15,100 bases of DNA from DAIRVC01 sp036803025. GTDB lineage: Bacteria; Chloroflexota; Anaerolineae; Anaerolineales; E44-bin32. The translations under genes were made by a program, and so were the position numbers. The stretch's first letter is position 1; each line of letters starts with the position of its first letter. The notes beneath the pieces are model-generated. The model was not told where the DNA came from, did no database searches, and was given only the letters and a program-made list of their open reading frames with translations. The stretch spans positions 1-15,100 of the forward strand of contig DAIRVC010000053.1 of assembly GCA_036803025.1 (NCBI GenBank). The letters run 5' to 3'. Positions 6,992 through 13,972 of the stretch are shown here, in pieces.

Positions 6992-7480
6992 CTACAGCGT
7001 AAGCCTCTCGACGCTCAGCAACTGGCTGTCAACGATCGCCACGGTGCTGGCGCCTTTCATCCCCATCAACTCGCCGGGGTTCAACAGCAGGCACTTCCCC
7101 ACCCGCTCATCGTGAGCCCGGTGATCATGCCCGTAGCAGACCATCCCGTACTTGCCCGACATGGCCAGGCCGCGCGCCACTTCCGGGTAGTGATTGACCG
7201 CCACGGCCAGGCCGCCCAGATCCAGCACGGCGATCTCTCCGTGCAGTTCGATGTGGCTGAAATTGCCGGCCACCTTGGCCATCAGCAGTTTGTCGCCGTC
7301 GTTGTTACCCCACACGACATGGACGGCAACTCCCGCCAGCCCCTCTCCCAGCTTGCGGATCATGAACGGGGAGCAGATGTCGCCGCAGTGGATCACGGCT
7401 TGCGCCGCCCGCAAGTGCGGCATGGCCGCCTCGAGCTTCCAGATGTTGTCATGAGAGTCGCTGATCACCGCGATCCGCAT
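6992..7480 (-). CDS. YfcE/MJ0936-family metallophosphoesterase
   Basis: This is a 162-aa cytoplasmic metal-dependent phosphodiesterase or phosphatase of the calcineurin-like superfamily. The start is ATG at 7480, with GGAGG at 7487-7491 six bases upstream. The longer frame to 7507 adds nine non-homologous residues. Dinuclear-metal motifs appear in order: SDSHDN (D8, H10), HCGDIC (D34), GNND (58-61), a lone H97 in VNHYPE where relatives have THG, GHDH (117-120) and NPGE (134-137). The length matches the family. The natural substrate of this subfamily is mostly unknown, and nothing here fixes it. It lies 156 nt after malQ in the same direction and could be transcribed with it. That spacer contains no clear terminator or promoter. 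Confidence 0.9.
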   Translation of the reverse strand: MRIAVISDSHDNIWKLEAAMPHLRAAQAVIHCGDICSPFMIRKLGEGLAGVAVHVVWGNNDGDKLLMAKVAGNFSHIELHGEIAVLDLGGLAVAVNHYPEVARGLAMSGKYGMVCYGHDHRAHDERVGKCLLLNPGELMGMKGASTVAIVDSQLLSVERLTL

Positions 7481-7636
7481 CTCACGCCTCCCGGCGCTGC
7501 TCACCAACAGGTCTCGGTATCCAGTGGGCTTTCATCGGCGGCCGGCGCGAGTCCAGCAGTTGCAGTCAGGCCCTGGTGGGTGTCCCGGCCGCGTACCCGT
7601 TCGCAACAGTCGATGCGGCGCGGCAGTCCATCGCCC

Positions 7637-9243
7637 TCACTCGTCGTCGCCGGCAGCAGTCTGCGCTTCGCTGACCCTTCCATAGACTACGCTCAACCCG
7701 CGCAGCCGCTCGGCAAGTGCCTCGCTCAGCTGACCGTCGGCTGCACGCCAGGTCCAGTTCCCGGAGGCGCGGCTGGGGTAGTTCATGCGCGCCTCGCTCC
7801 CCAGGCTCAGCAGGTCCTGGAGCGGGACGATGGCCCAATCGGCCACGGAAGCCCAGGCCCAGCGTATCAGATCCCAGGCGATGTCGTGGCCGTCGACGCC
7901 CAGGTAGCGGCGGCAGAAGTCGCTGGCGATCTCGTCGGCCGACTCGTACCAGCCCCGCGCGGTGTCGTTGTCGTGCGTGCCCGTGTAGACCACGCACCGG
8001 CGCGTGTAGTTGTGGGGCAAGAACTCGTGATCCGGGCGGCCCTCAAAACCGAACTGGAGGATTCTCATGCCGGGGAGGGAGAACTGCTCGTAGCTGNNNN
8101 NNNNNNGGCTTCGGCCTGCCGCCCGGCTCGCCGTCGCTGGGAGAACTGCTCGCGCAGGGCCACCACATCCGGCGTGATCTCGCCCAGGTCCTCCGCCACG
8201 ATCGGCAGACTGCCCAGGGCCCCGGACACGGCCCTGAGGAAGTTCGCCCCCGGCCCTTTCACCCATCGCCCATGCTCGGCCGTAGGTGAGCCGGCCGGGA
8301 CCTCCCAGGCCGCGGCAAAGCCACGGAAATGATCCAGGCGCACGATGTCGACCATGGCCAGGACGCCGCGCAGCCGGCGTATCCACCACTCGTATCCCTG
8401 TCGGCGCAGGGCTTCCCAGCGGTAGAGCGGGTTTCCCCAAAGCTGCCCGGTGGGCGAGAAGTAGTCGGGAGGCACGCCGGCCACCACCGTCGGCGCCCCG
8501 GCCTCGTCCAACTGGAAGAGCTCCTTGTTCGCCCACACGTCGGCGCTGTCGTGCGCGACGAAGATCGGCACGTCGCCGACGATCTTCACCTGTCTCTGAC
8601 GTGCCCGCTCACGGACGGCCGTCCACTGCCGGAAGAACAGGAACTGTTCAAACCGCCGCTGCTCGACTTCCTCATGCAGGCGCTCCTCGGCGTCCCGCAG
8701 CGCGTCCGCATCTCGCCCCGCCAACGGCTCTTCCCACATCGGCCACGCCTGGCCGCCGTGCGCGTCTTTCAGGGCCATGAACAGGGCGAAGTCGTCCAGC
8801 CAATCGCCATGCGCTTCTTTGAAAGAGGTGAAGGGCCCAACCAGATCCGGCGCGGCGCCCGCCCGAAAGCGGGCGAAGGCGGCCGCCGAGAGCGCCTGGC
8901 GTGCCGGGATCAACGCGCCGAAGTCGACGCGCTCGACCGGCTGCGCTCGCAGCGGCTCCAGTTCGGCCGCCTCCAGCAGTCCCTCTTCGAGCAGCGGCTG
9001 CGGGCTGATGAGCAGCGGGTTACCGGCGAAAGCTGAGAGACTCTGGTACGGTGAATCGCCGTAGCCGGTCGGACCGAGCGGGAGGACCTGCCAGAGGGAG
9101 CAGCCGGCCCGCGCCAGCCAATCGACCCAGCGCAGAGCCTCCGGCCCGAGATCGCCGATGCCGAACGGTCCGGGCAAAGACGTCGGGTGTAACAGCACGC
9201 CGCCAGCCCGCGGCCGCTCGTCCATCGCCGCATGGCGTGTCAT
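7637..9243 (-). CDS. malQ: 4-alpha-glucanotransferase (amylomaltase, GH77), interrupted by a false assembly gap
   Basis: It transfers alpha-1,4-glucan segments between maltodextrins (disproportionation) in glycogen or maltodextrin turnover. The start is ATG at 9243, overlapping the glgA stop as ATGA, with GAGG 6 nt upstream. GH77 landmarks are LPGPFGIGDLG (23-33), GDVPIFVAHDSADVWAN (223-239), RLDHFRGF with nucleophile D304, VAEDLG with acid/base E351, and THDNDT with transition-state D404 beyond the gap. The frame breaks at the 10-N run (8097-8106). The 14-nt sequence gggagaactgctcg occurs on both sides (8077-8090 and 8139-8152). Joining the sequence at that repeat removes 62 bases and gives exactly 515 codons (514 aa plus stop), with QFSLPGM restored. 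The gene is therefore probably intact in the organism. Confidence 0.93.
8097..8106. other. Assembly gap (10 N) inside malQ
   Basis: Ten undetermined bases are flanked by a 14-nt direct repeat at a 62-nt offset. The bases between the copies do not fit the MalQ family. This looks like an unmerged contig overlap with unreliable contig ends. Confidence 0.9.
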
Positions 9244-10709
9244 CGCACGCCTCGGGCGACCCCGACCGCCTTCTCGTAGGTCTGCAGATACGCTTCGGCG
9301 GAACGGTCCCAGGAGAAGTCCTGTGACATGGCGGCCACCTGCAGGCCCTGCCAGCGCTCCGGCTCTTGATAGGCCGTCAGCGCCCGATCGATCGCCGAGC
9401 GCAGGTCTTCCGGAGCGTAGCCATCGAAGAGGAAACCGGTGCCGCCGGAGGCACCCGGGGCCTCCCGCACCGTGTCGCGCAGACCGCCGGTCGCCCGGGC
9501 GATCGGGATGCAGCCGTAGCGCATGCCGATCATCTGCACGAGCCCGCACGGTTCGTAGCTGGACGGCACAAGCAGCGCGTCGGCCCCGCCGTACAGCCCA
9601 CGCGCCAGACGGTCATCGTAGCGCAGGATGGAACGTACCCGCTCGCTGTGCGCCGAGGCGAAGGCGAGGGCGCGCTCCTCGAGCTCGGGCTCACCCTTGC
9701 CCAGCAGGACGAACTGCCACTCCTGNNNNNNNNNNTGCTGCCGCAGGTGCCCGAAGAAATGGTGGTCGCACTGCAGGGCGTCGAGGGCCAGATCCACCCC
9801 TTTTTGCTGGTCGAGTCGCGTGACCATGGTCAGCAGCGGCAGGTCGCCGCGAGCGTCCAATCCGAGGTCCGCAAGCAGCCCCGACTTGTTGCGCTTGCGT
9901 TTGGCGAGATCTGTTGCGTTGAACCGCTGATAGAGCGCCTTGTCGCGGGCCGGATCCCAACGATCCAGATCCAATCCGTTGAGAATGCCCGTAAGATGAT
10001 CGGCCCGCGCCGCCAGCACACCCTCCAGGCCGGCGCCGTGCTCGGGGGATTGGATCTCGCGCGCGTAGGTCGGGCTGACGGTCGTCAGCCAGTCGGCTTC
10101 CACCAACGCTTGAGCCAGCGGGACGAGCCGCGCCCAATCCGGCAGCCGCTCGTCCGTGGTGGCGGTCAGGCCGAAATCCTCCAGGGCTTCACCGCCGCCC
10201 ACACCCATGTAAGGAAGGTTGTGGATCGTCAGCAGGGCGGCCGAATCCCGCCAAGGTCCATCCGCGCGGCGCGCACGGGCGACCGCCAGGATAGCCGCGG
10301 CGGAGTGCCAGTCGTTGCCATGCACCAAATCGGGGATCTCGGCCAGCGACTCGGCCGCCCGCAGTGCCGCCAGGCAGAAGAACGCGTATTTGAAGGAATC
10401 GCGAGGCGGATCGCCATAAACGGAAGGGCTGCTGCCGATCGGCTCGCCGGAGATCAGCCAGACCGGCAGGCCGGCCATCTCGGCCGCGTGCACTTGGGCT
10501 GGGATCCCGCCGTGCCGATACGGTACGACGACCTCAGCCACGCGGCGCGGTGAGAGCCCCTGGGTGCTCAGCGCCGCGTGCCAGGGCAAGACCAGCCGCA
10601 CCTCCAGCCCGCGTGCGCGCAGCGCACGCGGCAGCTCTCCGGCCACGTCGGCCAAGCCGCCGATCTTGACCAGTGGAGCGGCCTCGGCCGCCAGGAAAAG
10701 GACTCTCAC
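9240..10709 (-). CDS. glgA: Glycogen (starch) synthase, GT5
   Basis: It adds glucose from a nucleotide sugar, normally ADP-glucose in bacteria, to the non-reducing end of alpha-1,4-glucan. It is 489 aa from GTG at 10709, a typical length. The start overlaps the stop of the GH57 gene as GTGA, implying translational coupling. An upstream frame to 10760 exists but only the GTG gives the family N-terminus VRVLFLAAEAAPLVKIGGLA, with the ADP-glucose-binding KxGGL at 15-19. Further motifs are HGNDWHSA (130-137), TRLDQQKGVD (297-306), SYEPCGL with E386, and ATGGL (406-410). The 10-N run at 9726-9735 keeps the frame between residues 324 and 329. The stretch just before it (CDHHFFG, 314-320) looks longer than usual. 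No glgC is in the window. Confidence 0.95.
   Translation of the reverse strand: MRVLFLAAEAAPLVKIGGLADVAGELPRALRARGLEVRLVLPWHAALSTQGLSPRRVAEVVVPYRHGGIPAQVHAAEMAGLPVWLISGEPIGSSPSVYGDPPRDSFKYAFFCLAALRAAESLAEIPDLVHGNDWHSAAAILAVARARRADGPWRDSAALLTIHNLPYMGVGGGEALEDFGLTATTDERLPDWARLVPLAQALVEADWLTTVSPTYAREIQSPEHGAGLEGVLAARADHLTGILNGLDLDRWDPARDKALYQRFNATDLAKRKRNKSGLLADLGLDARGDLPLLTMVTRLDQQKGVDLALDALQCDHHFFGHLRQXXXXQEWQFVLLGKGEPELEERALAFASAHSERVRSILRYDDRLARGLYGGADALLVPSSYEPCGLVQMIGMRYGCIPIARATGGLRDTVREAPGASGGTGFLFDGYAPEDLRSAIDRALTAYQEPERWQGLQVAAMSQDFSWDRSAEAYLQTYEKAVGVARGVR
9726..9735. other. Assembly gap (10 N) inside glgA
   Basis: Ten undetermined bases lie between HLRQ and QEWQF of GlgA. The reading frame is the same on both sides if the run is counted as 10. 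No long repeat flanks it. At most CAGCA and CAG at the edges could overlap, giving HLRQQEWQF. The true gap length is unknown. Confidence 0.85.
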
Positions 10710-12460
10710 GCCTGAAACCAGCGGTAATCGATCTCGGGGAAGACCTTGTCGCGTTCCCACAGCCGTTCAGCCAGCGCCGCGTCCGGAGTGCCGGCTTCGA
10801 CGCCTGCCAGCAGCTCGTTGAATCGATCGAGGTGGCTGCGAAAGCGCTCGACCGCATATTCGCGCGCCTGGCCTGTGGAGACCAAGAAGGGCCAATCGGA
10901 GGATTGCAGCAGCAGGAGTTCGCGGGCGGCCTGATCCAGCACCAGCCGTTCGGAGCCGGAAGCGTCCGGCCGCTTGCCCACCACCCTCAGCATGCGAGCC
11001 TCGGCACCGTGGATGATCGGCCACATCCAGTGCGTGTCGGCGTTGTCCCAAGTGAAGTGCGCCCCGCCGGCGCCCCAGGAACCCTCCGGCAGATGGATGA
11101 CTGTCTGCGGCGGGTGCGCCTTCGTATACTCCCAGGCAGTCGTCAGGTCGACAGACTCCGAGCCGGCCAGGCGGCGCAGGACTTCTTCCAGCCAGCGAAT
11201 GCCCTCGAACCACCAGTGCCCGAACAGCTCGGTGTCGTAGTTGGCCGAGATGATCCCGAACTCACCGGTTTCCCCGAAGTAGCCCTGCAGAATATCGCTG
11301 ACCAGGCGGGCGAAGTGATCGGCATGCGCCCGCAATTTGGCCTCGGCCCAGTCCGGGTGATAGGCGTCCTTATCGGCCAGATCGACCCCTGCCCCGGTGA
11401 CGCGCCAGTACTGCATCCCCGAGATCCCGTCCTTCTTATGGAACTCGCGGTAGTCGAATTCGCCCGGGTAGCCCCAATCAGCGCTCCACACCTGCAAGCC
11501 GGTACGGTTGTCGCGCCCGATCACCGCCACTTCGGGCTGGGTGACGTAGTAGGGTAGATGCGTCGTGGCCGGCTGCTGCGGGATGATCTCCGAGAAGGGG
11601 ACGACGTAGCGGCGGGTGATCGCCCCGTAAGGCCCGATCGCCTCGCCCGCCGCCGCGTCCGCAAGCCGGCCGCCCTCGATCAGATGCGTCTCGNNNNNNN
11701 NNNGCAGCGTACCGTCCGGGCTGCGCGCGATGGTGTGGTACTCGCCCGCCGCGACGCCCACAGGCCGCCCGCCCTCGATCAGATGCGTCTCGGCGAAGAA
11801 CAGCGTCAGCTGATGCCTGGCCAGGAAGTCCTCGATGCCCGGCCGCATCCGCCCATCCTCGCTTACATATGCCGGGCGGTAAGCGCACTCCGGGAGCCAG
11901 ATGGCGCGTGGCGCTCGGCCGAAGTGCCGCTTGTACGATTCGACCGCCGTGCGCAGCTGGAGGACGATGGATTCGTCCCGGTCAAGGAGAGGCAGGTAGC
12001 CGTGCGTCGCACCGCAGGTGAGGATCTCCAGGATGCCCGCCTCCTGCAGCCGGCGGAAAGCGGCCACCAGATCGCCGCCGTAGCGCCCGCTGAAGCTCTG
12101 ACGGGTCTGAGCATACCAATCGCGATAATAGCCGGCCAGGTAGGCCATGTGCTCGTTCCCGGCGGCCTCAAAACGCGGGATATCCCTCTCGGCGGCGGCG
12201 ATCTTCTCGCTCAGGTAGGTCAGGAAATTGGCGCGCACGTCTTCGTCGGCCAGCTGTTCAAGCAGCACCGGCGTCAGTCCGAGGGTCAGGCGCGCCGGGA
12301 CTCCGGCATCCATCAGGCGGTAGAGCGCGTCCAGCAGCGGGACGTAGGTCTCGGCAGCGGCCTCGTGCAGCCATTCCTCGCCGTGCGGCCAGCGGCCCGC
12401 CTGGCGGCAGTACGGCAGATGGGAATGGAGGACGAAGGTGAATGCACCGACACTGGGCAT
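10706..12460 (-). CDS. GH57 1,4-alpha-glucan branching enzyme (DUF1957 type)
   Basis: It forms alpha-1,6 branches in glycogen, the role usually filled by GH13 GlgB. The start is ATG at 12460 with GAGGA a few bases upstream. Landmarks are the N-terminal LHSHLPY (11-17), GATHGYLP (150-157), IWLPECAYRPAY with predicted nucleophile E191, VWSADWGYPG (324-333) and SANYDTELFGHWWFEG (405-420) with predicted acid D409. The helical C-terminal part matches the branching type more than GH57 amylase. As given it is 584 aa. A 10-N run (11694-11703) sits between two copies of a 51-nt segment, encoding ETHLIEGGRP-VGVAAGE and ETHLIEGGRL-ADAAAGE. Collapsing the 99-nt offset gives 551 aa, in the normal range. 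It is first gene of the glycogen operon and is coupled to glgA. Confidence 0.9.
   Translation of the reverse strand: MPSVGAFTFVLHSHLPYCRQAGRWPHGEEWLHEAAAETYVPLLDALYRLMDAGVPARLTLGLTPVLLEQLADEDVRANFLTYLSEKIAAAERDIPRFEAAGNEHMAYLAGYYRDWYAQTRQSFSGRYGGDLVAAFRRLQEAGILEILTCGATHGYLPLLDRDESIVLQLRTAVESYKRHFGRAPRAIWLPECAYRPAYVSEDGRMRPGIEDFLARHQLTLFFAETHLIEGGRPVGVAAGEYHTIARSPDGTLXXXXETHLIEGGRLADAAAGEAIGPYGAITRRYVVPFSEIIPQQPATTHLPYYVTQPEVAVIGRDNRTGLQVWSADWGYPGEFDYREFHKKDGISGMQYWRVTGAGVDLADKDAYHPDWAEAKLRAHADHFARLVSDILQGYFGETGEFGIISANYDTELFGHWWFEGIRWLEEVLRRLAGSESVDLTTAWEYTKAHPPQTVIHLPEGSWGAGGAHFTWDNADTHWMWPIIHGAEARMLRVVGKRPDASGSERLVLDQAARELLLLQSSDWPFLVSTGQAREYAVERFRSHLDRFNELLAGVEAGTPDAALAERLWERDKVFPEIDYRWFQA
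11643..11693. repeat. Imperfect 51-nt direct repeat, copy A
   Basis: It matches copy B (11742-11792) over all 51 positions without gaps. The last 24 or so bases are identical, and a 16-base inner segment carries 6 differences. Most likely both represent the same genomic locus from two contig ends or two strains and are not a true duplication. Confidence 0.8.
11694..11703. other. Assembly gap (10 N) inside the GH57 gene
   Basis: Ten undetermined bases directly follow repeat copy A. Copy B ends 99 nt further on, a multiple of three, so the frame survives and the join is easily mistaken for a real 33-residue duplication. Confidence 0.9.
11742..11792. repeat. Imperfect 51-nt direct repeat, copy B
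   Basis: Counterpart of copy A. The sequence between copy B and the N run (11704-11741) encodes YHTIARSPDGTL, which does not align with AIGPYGAITRRY after copy A. One of the two is unreliable or comes from another strain. Confidence 0.8.
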
Positions 12461-12488
12461 GGTGTCCTCGGTCGAGCGGAGTGACCGA

Positions 12489-12497
12489 ATTGTAGCA
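12489..12497 (-). promoter_or_regulatory. Extended -10 promoter for the glycogen operon
   Basis: On the minus strand TGCTACAAT combines a near-consensus -10 (TACAAT, 12489-12494) with the TGn extension. No recognisable -35 lies 16-18 bp upstream, consistent with an extended -10 promoter. The predicted start near 12482 leaves a short leader of about 22 nt before the GH57 gene. Confidence 0.6.
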
Positions 12498-12676
12498 GAC
12501 CTGGCAGGGCCGCGGCCGACTCACCGGGCGGGTCGCCGCCGGACGAGACCGGTGGAGTCGGGGTAGCCGCGGGGCCTGATTCCGGCGTAGGATAGAGGCA
12601 ACAAGACGCGAGCCCGGCCGGACGCCCGCGGGCGATACGGAGAGGGCCCGCCGACCATTCCGCCTGAGGTGAGCCC

Positions 12677-13033
12677 ATGAACGCACAGGATGTGGTGGCC
12701 AACCTGGAGTACGTCGGCGAGGCGCAAGGACCGCGGCAGACCTACTCCATCTTCCGCGGCCGAGAGCACTACCTGGTCGTGTCCTTCAAGAAGGATGATC
12801 CGCAGGCCGGCAACTTCACCATCCTGCCGGCCGAAGCCGTCGAGTATGTCCAACACAAGTTCGGCGGCGTGAAAGGCATGACCGCCAAACGCCTGTACGA
12901 AGAGACCCAGCGAACGAAGCACTTTCGCGACCGGCTCGCCGCGCTGAACGGCCTGTATGTGTTGGTGGCCATGGGCCAAGCCTCGGTCGACCACCGCTTC
13001 CGGGCAGGCGGACTCGTGTTCAACCTGGCGTAG
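12677..13033 (+). CDS. Conserved-looking small protein of unknown function, possible winged helix
   Basis: I do not recognise a named family. The 118-aa product starts at ATG 12677, with GAGG (12666-12669) seven bases upstream. There is no signal peptide or membrane segment. The first 50 residues look beta-rich (TYSIFRGREHYLVVSFKK, NFTILP). The second half alternates helices (AEAVEYVQHKF, TAKRLYEETQ, FRDRLAALNGLYVLVAMG) and ends in a short hydrophobic strand, GGLVFNLA. That order resembles a winged-helix domain, so a DNA-binding role is conceivable, but this is inference from pattern alone. It is the first of three small plus-strand genes. The 216-nt spacer upstream, shared with the divergent glycogen operon, shows no convincing plus-strand promoter; a TAGGAT at 12588-12593 lacks a -35. 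Confidence 0.8.
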   Translation: MNAQDVVANLEYVGEAQGPRQTYSIFRGREHYLVVSFKKDDPQAGNFTILPAEAVEYVQHKFGGVKGMTAKRLYEETQRTKHFRDRLAALNGLYVLVAMGQASVDHRFRAGGLVFNLA

Positions 13034-13087
13034 CGGATTTCCCCAGGGGGGCGCTCCGAAGTGGCGCCATGGGGTTGGAGGGAGAGA

Positions 13088-13621
13088 GTGCCGAAGCCGG
13101 AAGTCCTGGTCAACCGTGCGCCGGTGCTGACGTTGTGGGCGGCCGTGGTGGCCGAGCGGTTGGGTCACCCGCAAGGGACGGCACTGACCCTGGGCAAGGC
13201 GGTTGCTGGACTGAACGCGCAGGCGAAGGGCCGTCGGCTGGGGATCTTCGAAGCATCCAAGGAGCCCGGCGGCGCGCCAAAGCCGAAGGCGCCCTTGCCC
13301 GAGGAGGCGGAGGTGCTGCCTTTGCTCGGGCGCGCCGTCCCGGTGATCCACACGCCTCAGGGGATCCGGGCCACGCTCAAGGACAAGCCGATCGATCCGG
13401 AGAGCGTGCAGCGCTACCTCGAGCAGAAGTTCGGCGACGACCTGGCGCAGGTGCGGGCCGCCATGCAGGCGCTGGCGAAGGCGTACCCGCCGCAGGACCT
13501 GGCTGCACGCGCCTTCGCGCTGTACGAGCAGTTCCGCCCGCCCGTCCCTGAAGGTCAGAAGGGCTGGGGGGCGAAAGGGGTCCTGGATGTCAATCGGATC
13601 CACGCCCTCGCTAAACGCTAG
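13088..13621 (+). CDS. Conserved-looking protein of unknown function
   Basis: A 177-aa soluble protein of unrecognised family. The start is GTG at 13088, preceded by GGAGGG (13077-13082) at 5 nt. An in-frame GTG at 13061 would add nine residues but has no ribosome binding site. The N-terminal third is helical (APVLTLWAAVVAERLG, TLGKAVAGLNAQAKGRRLGI). A proline- and lysine-rich linker follows (about residues 55-75). Then come LLGRAVPVIHTPQGIRAT, a helical stretch with YLEQKFGDDLAQVRAAMQAL, and a C-terminal QKGWGAKGVLDVNRIHALAK. The Gly/Trp motif near the end looks like a conserved functional loop. No signal peptide, membrane segment or Cys/His metal site is visible. It lies 54 nt after the 118-aa gene; that spacer can fold into an imperfect hairpin (13041-13045 with 13070-13074, inner stem 13050-13054 with 13064-13068). 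Confidence 0.82.
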   Translation: MPKPEVLVNRAPVLTLWAAVVAERLGHPQGTALTLGKAVAGLNAQAKGRRLGIFEASKEPGGAPKPKAPLPEEAEVLPLLGRAVPVIHTPQGIRATLKDKPIDPESVQRYLEQKFGDDLAQVRAAMQALAKAYPPQDLAARAFALYEQFRPPVPEGQKGWGAKGVLDVNRIHALAKR

Positions 13622-13699
13622 GCTGCGCCCGAGCAGGTCCGGTCGACCGTGCGTGTCAGCGGCGAGCCCGACCGACGCCGGATCGCCTGCGGAGTAGAT

Positions 13700-13906
13700 G
13701 TGTCCGACATCGGCGACCTGGGCGCCTTCTGGGCCGACATCCTTTCGAGTGATCCGGAGCGGATCCGTCGCGCGACGGCCGCGCTCGACCCCACAGAGCG
13801 CACCGCCGTCATCGCGCACTTGCGCTCGATGGCCACGCGCCAGGATTGGACGCCGACGCAGCGCGCCAATGCCTGGGCGGCGCTGGTCGCTTTGGGGGAA
13901 GCCTAG
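13700..13906 (+). CDS. Small protein of unknown function (68 aa)
   Basis: The frame is open from 13649, but GTG at 13700 is preferred because GGAG (13691-13694) lies 5 nt upstream and no ribosome binding site precedes the earlier GTG. The product is mostly helical and acidic at first (LGAFWADILSSDPERIRRA), then ALDPTERTAVIAHLRSMATR, then WTPTQRANAWAALVALGEA. It reads as three amphipathic helices, plausibly a compact bundle. I do not recognise a family. It starts 78 nt after the 177-aa gene and ends just before the terminator hairpin, so it is probably the last gene of this small transcription unit. Confidence 0.7.
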   Translation: MSDIGDLGAFWADILSSDPERIRRATAALDPTERTAVIAHLRSMATRQDWTPTQRANAWAALVALGEA

Positions 13907-13918
13907 CCGCTGGGGAAA

Positions 13919-13949
13919 AAGGGCCGGGGCGGCCCTGCGGCCGCCCCGG
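13919..13949 (-). terminator. Intrinsic terminator of the etfBA operon
   Basis: A perfect 11-bp GC stem (13924-13934 with 13939-13949) with a 4-nt loop is followed on the minus strand by CCC and five Ts. It lies 24 nt past the etfA stop. On the plus strand, after the 68-aa gene, the same hairpin is followed by TCTGCGTCCC, so it would be a weak terminator in that direction. Confidence 0.8.
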
Positions 13950-13972
13950 TCTGCGTCCCACTTACATCCGGA

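Noticed and set aside
7501..7683. A 60-codon minus-strand frame between malQ and the phosphoesterase gene
   Set aside because: It overlaps the malQ 3' end in another frame, has no clear ribosome binding site, and its composition looks random.
7637..9243. malQ as a frameshifted pseudogene
   Set aside because: The only break coincides with the N run, and collapsing the flanking repeat restores an exact 515-codon frame with all catalytic residues.
8065..9549. A 494-codon frame with a 5' extension beyond the malQ start, overlapping glgA
   Set aside because: The extension past 9243 lies within glgA in another frame. The MalQ family N-terminus fits the ATG at 9243.
11643..11792. A genuine 33-residue internal duplication in the GH57 enzyme
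   Set aside because: The N run lies between the copies and the enzyme reaches normal length (551 aa) only when one is removed.
12623..12634. 12-bp palindrome cgcccgcgggcg upstream of the 118-aa gene as an operator
   Set aside because: It is all G and C in GC-rich DNA and not placed on any recognisable promoter, so chance is the simpler explanation.
13649..13699. Longer start for the 68-aa gene
   Set aside because: No ribosome binding site precedes GTG 13649, whereas GTG 13700 has GGAG at 5 nt.
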